The translations under genes were made by a program, and so were the position numbers. Positions 1-5,266 of a stretch of 7,087 nucleotides of DNA are shown here, in pieces (positions within the stretch are counted from its first letter, which is position 1; each line of letters opens with the position of its first letter). Origin of the DNA: Elusimicrobia bacterium CG08_land_8_20_14_0_20_59_10 (GTDB taxonomy: Bacteria; Elusimicrobiota; Elusimicrobia; Elusimicrobiales; UBA9959); contig PEXO01000260.1 of assembly GCA_002779045.1 (NCBI GenBank), positions 1-7,087 of the forward strand. The letters run 5' to 3'. Under the pieces are notes generated by a model. The model was not told where the DNA came from, did no database searches, and saw only the letters and a program-made list of their open reading frames with translations.

Positions 1-363
1 CGCGCCGTCGATGACCAGCTGCACGCCGCGCTTGAGGAAATCGTTGTCTATCGCCTTCACGTCGGCCTCCAGCGCCAGGAAGCCCTCCTTCTTGGCCTTC
101 TGCGACAAAGAGACGAAAGTGGAGACCAGGCGCGAAGTATCATCGCCCTTGGAGGTAAGCACCTGTTTGAGCACGTGGCCCAGTTTAATTATGGCGGAAA
201 GCGGGTAATTGACCAGGATGGCGCAGAAAGTGCCGCCGATGACTATCAGGAAGGCCTCGAGGTTTATGAAAGGTTTGAAACCGTTAACCCCGCCCCCCAT
301 GTAAATGGCCCCGAGGACGAAACCAAAGAAAACTATTATGCCGCTGAATGTCGCTATATCCAT
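1..363 (-). CDS. motA: Flagellar-type stator protein MotA, N-terminal 121 residues (cut by window edge)
   Basis: MotA forms, with MotB, the inner-membrane ion channel that drives rotation of a FliG-type rotor. The visible protein starts MDIATFSGIIVFFGFVLGAI, has two hydrophobic segments (about residues 4-24 and 36-57) and the family signature LIVIGGTFCAILVNYP at 39-54, followed by the start of the cytoplasmic loop. In that loop the E. coli pair R90/E98, which contacts FliG, aligns without gaps to K91 and E99, so both charges are kept. The ATG is supported by GAGG about 8 nt upstream. The gene follows flbD after 44 nt and is probably co-transcribed; flbD-motA-motB is a familiar order in spirochaetes and Firmicutes. 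TM3, TM4 and any motB lie beyond the left edge. An ExbB/TolQ or AglR relative is the alternative, but the N-terminus is MotA-like. Confidence 0.93.
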   Translation of the reverse strand, partial: MDIATFSGIIVFFGFVLGAIYMGGGVNGFKPFINLEAFLIVIGGTFCAILVNYPLSAIIKLGHVLKQVLTSKGDDTSRLVSTFVSLSQKAKKEGFLALEADVKAIDNDFLKRGVQLVIDGA

Positions 364-407
364 AGTTCACACCTCGGAGAATTCGGGGAAACAGGAAGAA
401 ACCTCGT

Positions 408-656
408 TTATGACTTATGAAAAGGTCTATCCTCTTTTTTCTCGAACCCGGCGATAGGGTTCACGCATTTACACTCGGAATAGACCTTTTTACGGTATTC
501 GATGATCTTGGCCACCACCTCGTCCACCGGGTTCTTTACTATGAACCGGTTGCCGGTGGCCAGGTTCAGCACGGTATCGGGCGCCGCCTCCATGCTCTCT
601 ATGAGCTCGGCGTTCACTATTATCATCGTACCATTAAGTTTTTCAAGTTTGACCAT
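408..656 (-). CDS. flbD: FlbD/SwrD-family flagellar accessory protein
   Basis: An 82-residue cytoplasmic protein beginning MVKLEKLNGTMIIVNAELIE. The pattern L-x-x-LNG...NAELIE..EA.PDT...L.TG...V...VDEV...I.EY is diagnostic of the small FlbD family. The Bacillus member SwrD is known to raise flagellar motor power, which fits the position immediately before motA. The family usually has about 60-75 residues. Here a tail from about residue 58 carries a C-K-C pair (C62, C64) and ends in charged residues, which is unusual. This is not the Caulobacter sigma-54 activator that is also called FlbD. A GGAAG about 8 nt before the ATG is a modest ribosome-binding site. The gene starts 97 nt after the coiled-coil gene ends and is probably co-transcribed with motA. 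Confidence 0.9.
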   Translation of the reverse strand: MVKLEKLNGTMIIVNAELIESMEAAPDTVLNLATGNRFIVKNPVDEVVAKIIEYRKKVYSECKCVNPIAGFEKKEDRPFHKS

Positions 657-674
657 TGTACACTTCCGTCAATA

Positions 675-680
675 ATTATA
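675..680 (-). promoter_or_regulatory. Possible -10 box upstream of flbD
   Basis: An exact TATAAT on the minus strand lies 18 nt before the flbD start codon, in an AT-rich patch of an otherwise GC-rich spacer. The hexamer about 17 nt upstream (CTGTCC region) is a poor -35 match, and the implied leader would be only about 11 nt. It may give flbD-motA its own promoter, or it may be chance in an AT-rich stretch. Confidence 0.25.
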
Positions 681-753
681 CCTAAAATCATGCGGGGGAC
701 AGACCGGCCGCAGGGCCGGGCCGTTCGGGAAGAGGGCAGGGGACGCGCGCCCG

Positions 754-2883
754 TCAGGAAGCTTTACCTTTTAAAGCCCATTTCAGCCTGTTGCCGAGGG
801 ACCGCTCAATATCCTTATAGACTTCGAGCTGGGAGGAAAGCTCGCTGATATTGGCGTTCGAGGCTTCGAGCTGCGCCATCGTCTCGGCGTCGCGGGCGGC
901 GGCCGCGGCACGCTCGGATTCTATCATGGCGGCGGTCTCACCGGTCTGCAGGTCCATCTGCTGTATCTTCTGTTTTAGGAAAAGCAGCTCGGATTCGAAG
1001 CGGCTGCGGTTCTCGCTTTCTATCCTGTAATTTTCCTTCAGCGCGGTCAGCTCGCTCTCCAGGGAGCCTTTGCGGGAATCCAGCGCGGCATATTGTTCGG
1101 TCAGCGCCGTCTGCTGCGCGGCGGCGTCGTTGAGGCGCTTCTCCGCTTCGGCCTTCAGGGCGGCCATATCAGCGGCCAGGGTCTCGTTGCGGCGCAGGTC
1201 TATCTCCAGCTTGGACACGCGGGTGTCGTATTCCTTCTGCCTGGCGGCCAGCGTCGTTTCGGCATAGCTGAGCGCGCCGGAAAGCTTGCGCAGCTCGGTG
1301 TCCATGGTGGCCTTGGCGCCTTCGGCGGACAGCGCGGCCATGCGCGCTTCCTTGAGCTGCTTTGTGTAATCGTCCTCCAGTTTGCGCTTCAGCGCCGTCT
1401 TTTCGTCTTCTACGGCGGCATCGTACTTGGTGCGCATCTGGAACATGCCGGCATCCAGTTCGGCCTGGTGCCTGGCGGCCAGCTTGGTAAGTTCGGTCTG
1501 GTGCGAATTGGAAAGACGGGCAAGCTCTTCCTGGTGCACTTTCGCCAGTTGGGCGCCGTAATCCTCCCGCGCTTTCTCGCAGACGACCTTGACCTTTTCG
1601 CATTCTTCCTTGGTAATACTCCGGCTATTGTCCAGCTCCTGCCGGTATTTTTTTATTTCCTCCAGCTGCGCGCCCATCGTAGCCGCCAGCTGCATCTTGT
1701 CCAGCTTGAGCTGCCCGCGCTCCTTATCCATGGCCGCGTTTATGGCCTGCACGCGGGCTACGAACCCCTTTACCTTCAGCAGTTCGGAGATGGCGCGCAT
1801 CTTGTCGCCGGCCACCTCGGCCAGCGTCCTTTCCTTGTCCTGCAGCTGCGCTTCGAAAACGGCCTGCGCTTTCTTTATCTCCTCGTTCTTTTCGGCGTTC
1901 TTGCGGTCCGAAAGCGAACCTATCTCCGCCTGCAGCCTTCCGGTCTCGGCCTGCAGTTTCGACACCTCGGAGGCGTGGCGCTCTTCGCGGTGCTTTTCCT
2001 CCGCGGCCCGCTTCTCCTCCACATGCCTGGCGTCCTCTTTCAGCTTTTCCTCGCGCATCCGCAAAATTGAATTTTCGGCCCGTATCTCGGCCAGTTCGCG
2101 CTCCTTCTCGGGCAGCGCCTTTATATAGGATTCTATGGAGGCCTTCTCCCTGTCGGAGCGGGCCACGTCTTCGCGCAGCCTGGAGATCTCGCGCTCGGAC
2201 ATCTCCTTCTCCATGCTCAGCCGGCGGTACTCGTCCTGCGTATCGCGCAGCTTCCCGGAATCGGATTTCAGGGAACGAATGGTCTCTTCGCGTGCGGAAA
2301 GCTCCTTCTGCCAGTGGGCCTTCTCGTCCAGCCAGCGGCGCTCCATCTCCTGGAGCCGGTTGATAAAATGGCCTTCCACGTCCTTACCCTGCGTTTCGCG
2401 CTCGGAGAGCTGGTTCTTGAGCGTCTGCATCCAGGTCTCGCGCTCGGCCGCCAGGCGCGACTCCATCTCCTTAACCTTGCCCTTAAGGGCGATCCGTTCT
2501 TCCTCCACCTGGCTGTCGCGCCGGTCGCGGCGCATCTTGTCCTGTATATCCTTTAAAGACGATTCGACGCGGGACGAGAGGGCCTCGTCCTGCTGGTTCT
2601 TGAGCGCGGCCAGCAGGGCTTTCTCTTTCTCCTGTGCCACGGTCTTCTCCATCTCGGAGATCTTTTTTTCCAGCTTGTCCTTTTCTTCGGACATCCGCGC
2701 TATTTCGGGCGAGGGGCCGGAGGGCTGGGCGGCAGCGAAAGGCTGGGGCTGCGCGGCAAAAGGCGCGGCCGGGAATGATGGAGGTTTTGGAAGCGGCGGG
2801 GGCGGCGGCTTACCGGGCCTTGACGCCATTCCGGGCGGCAAGGGCAGCATGCCCGGGGGAAGTTTATGCTCTTTTTCGTCCAT
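754..2883 (-). CDS. Large proline-rich and coiled-coil protein, function unknown
   Basis: The protein has 709 residues and I do not recognise a named family. Residues 1-60 are proline-rich and disordered-looking (twice L-P-P-G-M at 8-19, then a run of five prolines at 26-30, then P/A/Q-rich sequence). Residues about 64-690 are almost continuous charged heptad-type coiled coil rich in E, K, A, L and R, with tandem 11-residue repeats at 450-482. The tail 691-709 is short and basic (SLGNRLKWALKGKAS). There is no signal peptide or membrane helix, so it should be cytoplasmic and very elongated. It lies between the FliF-FliG fusion gene and flbD-motA, which suggests a structural, scaffolding or adaptor role, comparable only in general shape to AglZ or FrzS of Myxococcus gliding; no receiver domain is present. 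The start is uncertain: AAGG lies about 17 nt upstream, which is far. Coiled coils attract false homology, so no function is assigned. Confidence 0.85.
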   Translation of the reverse strand: MDEKEHKLPPGMLPLPPGMASRPGKPPPPPLPKPPSFPAAPFAAQPQPFAAAQPSGPSPEIARMSEEKDKLEKKISEMEKTVAQEKEKALLAALKNQQDEALSSRVESSLKDIQDKMRRDRRDSQVEEERIALKGKVKEMESRLAAERETWMQTLKNQLSERETQGKDVEGHFINRLQEMERRWLDEKAHWQKELSAREETIRSLKSDSGKLRDTQDEYRRLSMEKEMSEREISRLREDVARSDREKASIESYIKALPEKERELAEIRAENSILRMREEKLKEDARHVEEKRAAEEKHREERHASEVSKLQAETGRLQAEIGSLSDRKNAEKNEEIKKAQAVFEAQLQDKERTLAEVAGDKMRAISELLKVKGFVARVQAINAAMDKERGQLKLDKMQLAATMGAQLEEIKKYRQELDNSRSITKEECEKVKVVCEKAREDYGAQLAKVHQEELARLSNSHQTELTKLAARHQAELDAGMFQMRTKYDAAVEDEKTALKRKLEDDYTKQLKEARMAALSAEGAKATMDTELRKLSGALSYAETTLAARQKEYDTRVSKLEIDLRRNETLAADMAALKAEAEKRLNDAAAQQTALTEQYAALDSRKGSLESELTALKENYRIESENRSRFESELLFLKQKIQQMDLQTGETAAMIESERAAAAARDAETMAQLEASNANISELSSQLEVYKDIERSLGNRLKWALKGKAS
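1438..1536 (-). repeat. Three tandem 11-residue repeats inside the coiled-coil protein
   Basis: Residues 450-482 read as three consecutive hendecads with the pattern H-Q-x-E-L-x-x-L/G: HQEELARLSNS, HQTELTKLAAR, HQAELDAGMFQ. Hendecads favour a near-straight rather than left-handed supercoil, so this part may form a straight rod or a local register change within the longer coil. The repeat is visible at protein level; the DNA copies have diverged. Confidence 0.7.
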
Positions 2884-2947
2884 ATAAAGACCGCTTACCT
2901 TAGGAATATTGTAAACAAGACGGATTTCGATTAAGTTGAAAAAATGT

Positions 2948-3012
2948 TAACAAACAAAATCGGGGATCGGGAAAAGGATTTCATCTCCGCTTTTTGATCC
3001 TTGATCCCCGAT
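2948..3012 (-). terminator. Rho-independent terminator after the FliF-FliG fusion gene
   Basis: Positions 3003-3012 and 2959-2968 pair perfectly over 10 bp (ATCGGGGATC arms), with a further 6-bp stem inside (2997-3002 with 2974-2979) separated by a 5-nt bulge. On the minus strand the hairpin is followed directly by a T-rich stretch, TTTTGTTTGTT, and then another run of six Ts. It starts 10 nt after the fusion gene's stop codon. It should separate that gene's transcript from the coiled-coil gene, which would then need its own promoter or read-through. Confidence 0.8.
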
Positions 3013-3021
3013 CCATGCTCT

Positions 3022-4953
3022 TCATCTGCCGACCTGCTGCTTAAATCCGGCCAGCCACTGCGCGGCGGCCGGGTCCCCGGAAAGAGAGACATAGCGCTCA
3101 TAGGCGGCCACCGCCTCGTCCACGCGCTGCATGGCATAATACACGGTGCCCAGGTACTGCCAGACGGAGGCGTCCTGCGGATTCATCGAAGAGGCGTATT
3201 CCAGGTATTGCAGGCTTTCCGGCAGCTTTCCCTGGTTATAAAACTCCACTCCGGCGGAGAAGTACTGCGCCGCTTCCGCGGCCCCGGCCGGGTCAGGCTC
3301 GTCCGCCGCCTGCGGCGCCGCCGGTTTGGCCGCGCCCATGCTCTCGAATTTGCGCCGGCGCTGGTCCCCGGAAGACAGCTCGCCGCCGTCTATTATATAG
3401 ACCTCCTGGCTGTCCTGCTGGCGAAAATTGATCTTCCCCTCGGCCTCCAGGCTTTTCACGGCGTCAATAATGCGCATCTGCGCCTCGTCCGCCTGCGCGG
3501 CGGTTATATCGCCGGAATACTCCATTATCTCCTTAATAGCGCTCGCTGCGCCCTGCGACATATTGGCGAAGAACTTGTTAACCAGCTGCGGGTCGGCCTT
3601 GTTCACGGCCTTGGCTATGTCCTCGTTGCTTATGCTCCTTATCAGCGTCTGCAGATCCTTATCGGTAAAGTCCAGCAGGCTCTCGAAAGTAAGTATTATC
3701 TTCTTTATCTTCTCGTAAATGTCCGGTTTCTGGGTCTTAAGGTACTCGATTATGTTCTTGCGGGTAGCCGGATCGCTGTCCTCAAGCATCTTCGCCAGGC
3801 TTTCCACCCCGCCCATGACGAAATCCACGTTCTCGCGTATTTCCTTGTCTATGGCCTCTATCTGCTCGCGCGTAGCCTGGCGCACGGTCAGGGATTCCAG
3901 CGCCACGCGGGACTGCATCTCTATGGGCAGCATGGAAAGCACCTGGCGCGACAGCTCCAGCTTCATATAGCTCAGCACCAGCGCTATCACCCAGGGGTCC
4001 TCCTTCTTCAGGAGGAAGTAATATACCAGCTTGCGCAGGTTCTCCTCCGTTATGTAGGTGAACGGCTCGAATTTTTTCATAAGCTCGTCCTCATCGTCAT
4101 TTTCCTCTTCCGTCTTCTGAAGGAAATTCATATCTATCGACTGGTGGCCTTCCTGTATCCCCTCGCCGGCTCCCCCCCCCTCGCCGCCTTTCCCTTCCTC
4201 GGTCTTCTGCTCTATGTTTACCTCGGCGCCCGGCTTGGCCATAAGGGCCTTCACGTACTTGCGGAAGAAGCCCCATAGCGGCCCGAAAAGGAACAGCAGG
4301 AACAGCAGCGCCAGGGCGGCGTAAAGCAGGGGGAGATACACCCCGGGGCGCTTAAGGTCGGCCACGGCGTCGCGCGCCTTGAAGCGGGTGGGCTTGAAAA
4401 GAACGGTCGGCGCGGCCGTGTCGTGGATCTTGTAAGGAACGAGGAAATCGTCTATGCGCGAGCGCGCCAGGGTAAGCGTTTCGGAGGAAATATTCAAGTC
4501 GTGTATCACCGTCACCTGGAAACGGGTTATCTCGGTCTTCACGCCGTAGCGGGTCTCGGTAGCGCCCTTAGCCTGCTGCGCCTCCTGGCCCTGCGCCGCT
4601 GCCGGGCGCTTGCTCTCTCCCCCAAGCACGGACTTGGGCTTGGGGATGCCGGGCATCAGGAAATCCATATCCTGGGAGTTAGTGGCGCCTTTTTCCTTGT
4701 ACTTCTGTATTATGCCCTTCCCCTCCTTGGTCTGCTCGGCCTTCTTGGACACCACCTCCAGCTCCACATCCGCGAAAACGAAGGATTTCCCCTCGCCCAG
4801 TATGGGGTCGAGTATCTCGGTCTTGATCTTGGTCTCCGCCTCGCGGCGCAGCCCGTCCTGCCGCTCCATTACGGAGACGTCCATGGCGTTCTGCGCGCGG
4901 GCCGGGCCCGGCGCGAACAGCAGCAGTATCGAAATCAGATAACTTAGCTTCAT
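3022..4953 (-). CDS. Membrane-anchored FliF-FliG fusion protein with C-terminal TPRs
   Basis: A single 643-residue frame. Residues 1-20 are a signal peptide ending ARA, with a likely cut before Q21. Residues about 27-190 resemble the FliF ring-building motif 3 and beta-collar: a helix and strand (EAETKIKTEILDPILGEGKS), the E-Q-T-K/E-E turn at 73-77, a low-complexity collar-like insert (78-132), then T-x-Y...FQVTVIHD (132-152) and a closing helix and strand. Residues 206-229 are one membrane helix. An acidic, glycine-rich linker (244-292) leads to FliG middle and C-terminal domains (295-510), with ALVLSY, the GG hinge (381-382), NMSQ-x-AA (464-470) and E-x-Q...I...LE-x-x-G. Residues 561-632 hold two TPRs. 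FliF RBM1/RBM2 and the FliG N-domain are absent. The likely role is a rotor joining an inner-membrane ring to the stator-facing FliG surface in the cytoplasm. The torque-face charges are mostly lost (see findings). The ATG has only a weak GGGA ahead of it, but it gives a proper signal peptide. No internal stop or frameshift is seen. Confidence 0.88.
   Translation of the reverse strand: MKLSYLISILLLFAPGPARAQNAMDVSVMERQDGLRREAETKIKTEILDPILGEGKSFVFADVELEVVSKKAEQTKEGKGIIQKYKEKGATNSQDMDFLMPGIPKPKSVLGGESKRPAAAQGQEAQQAKGATETRYGVKTEITRFQVTVIHDLNISSETLTLARSRIDDFLVPYKIHDTAAPTVLFKPTRFKARDAVADLKRPGVYLPLLYAALALLFLLFLFGPLWGFFRKYVKALMAKPGAEVNIEQKTEEGKGGEGGGAGEGIQEGHQSIDMNFLQKTEEENDDEDELMKKFEPFTYITEENLRKLVYYFLLKKEDPWVIALVLSYMKLELSRQVLSMLPIEMQSRVALESLTVRQATREQIEAIDKEIRENVDFVMGGVESLAKMLEDSDPATRKNIIEYLKTQKPDIYEKIKKIILTFESLLDFTDKDLQTLIRSISNEDIAKAVNKADPQLVNKFFANMSQGAASAIKEIMEYSGDITAAQADEAQMRIIDAVKSLEAEGKINFRQQDSQEVYIIDGGELSSGDQRRRKFESMGAAKPAAPQAADEPDPAGAAEAAQYFSAGVEFYNQGKLPESLQYLEYASSMNPQDASVWQYLGTVYYAMQRVDEAVAAYERYVSLSGDPAAAQWLAGFKQQVGR
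4078..4092 (-). promoter_or_regulatory. Possible internal ribosome-binding site and start for a soluble FliG-TPR isoform
   Basis: Within the fusion gene, GAGG at 4089-4092 lies 8 nt before an in-frame ATG at 4080-4078 (M292), exactly at the end of the acidic linker and just before the FliG middle domain. Initiation here would make a 352-residue cytoplasmic FliG-TPR protein. Related secretion and motor proteins such as SctQ/SpaO do produce C-terminal products by internal initiation. The purine-rich codons could equally be a side effect of an Asp/Glu-rich linker. Confidence 0.3.
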
Positions 4954-5015
4954 ATATCCCGTAATTATTGTATATATACCTTATTACAGAAACGTTTCAG
5001 AAAAGTTCAAAACTT
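4954..5015 (-). promoter_or_regulatory. AT-rich probable promoter region of the fusion gene
   Basis: The 60 nt before the start are strikingly AT-rich against a GC-rich background. They contain TATATA and TACAAT hexamers that could act as a -10 and a TTGAAC further upstream, but no pair has both good matches and 16-18 nt spacing. A perfect 10-bp palindrome, GAAACGTTTC (4989-4998), lies in the middle and could be an operator half-site pair. No sigma-54 or sigma-28 flagellar-type promoter was recognised. The exact start of transcription cannot be placed. Confidence 0.4.
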
Positions 5016-5076
5016 GCGCGCGGACCCGAAAAACCGGTTTCTCCTCTTTATTCCACCGCCTTTACATGATAGCCCG

Positions 5077-5088
5077 GGCAAATTTGCC
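5077..5088. repeat. 12-bp perfect palindrome
   Basis: GGCAAATTTGCC is a perfect palindrome 11 bp from the large inverted-repeat element and about 125 bp upstream of the fusion gene start. It overlaps a second short palindrome, GCCCGGGC (5072-5079). It could be a dimeric regulator site for the fusion gene promoter or the top of a small hairpin; nothing in the sequence decides between these. Confidence 0.35.
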
Positions 5089-5099
5089 GAAAAGTCGAA

Positions 5100-5230
5100 G
5101 GGTCCGGTCGGGGGCCCGGGTTATCAAAACGCGCTCGGCCACACCGTGGCCTCGCTCTGCCTCAGGCTTCGGCGCTATGCAAGCCTCAGCCTTCGGAAGG
5201 TTTTGCTAACCCGGGCCCCCGGCCGGACCC
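5100..5230. repeat. 131-bp element bounded by 31-bp inverted repeats
   Basis: Arms 5100-5130 and 5200-5230 are complementary at 29 of 31 positions, with the mismatches at arm positions 9 and 25. The 69-nt interior has its own structure: a GGCCAC/GTGGCC hairpin (5137-5142 with 5146-5151), CCTTC-G-GAAGG (5190-5200), and a near-identical 14-bp direct repeat (GCCTCAGGCTTCGG at 5159-5172 and GCCTCAGCCTTCGG at 5183-5196, 13/14). It begins 36 nt after the stop codon of the upstream barrel gene, so it could serve as a transcript end. There is no T-tract after either arm, so it is not a classic intrinsic terminator. A MITE/REP-like dispersed repeat or a structured RNA are the alternatives; no target-site duplication is evident. 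Confidence 0.75.
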
Positions 5231-5266
5231 GGCCGTGCTTACCGCGCTGCTCCCGGCCCCCTGACT

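Noticed and set aside
704..719. CCGGCC-GCAG-GGCCGG hairpin as a terminator of the coiled-coil gene
   Set aside because: The stem is only 6 bp and no T-tract follows it on the minus strand. In such GC-rich spacer sequence it is not convincing.
1169..1603. Second minus-strand frame inside the coiled-coil gene
   Set aside because: Out-of-frame R/G/A-rich translation within a continuous coiled-coil frame, with no start signal.
1093..2070. Plus-strand open frame of about 325 codons, plus serine-rich frames at 1589-2128 and 2135-2887
   Set aside because: They are antisense shadows of the coiled-coil gene. The serine/arginine or leucine/glycine bias mirrors the E/K/A-rich coil codons, and they overlap each other in different frames.
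3001..4278. Long plus-strand open frame (about 425 codons) opposite the fusion gene
   Set aside because: It lies entirely antisense to a gene with clear family motifs. Its leucine-, histidine- and arginine-rich translation is typical of a GC-rich shadow frame, and it has no recognisable domain.
3022..4953. Two separate genes (fliF-like and fliG-like) artificially joined by a sequencing error
   Set aside because: The frame is continuous across an acidic Gly/Glu linker of plausible composition with consistent codon use. There is no overlapping stop/start pair, and the missing FliF tail and FliG N-domain argue for a real fusion.
4954..5266. CRISPR array, tRNA or small gene in the intergenic region
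   Set aside because: The repeats are one inverted pair and one short direct pair, not regularly spaced. No tRNA-like cloverleaf was recognised. The plus-strand 89-codon frame at 5014-5283 runs through the inverted repeat and has no protein-like features.
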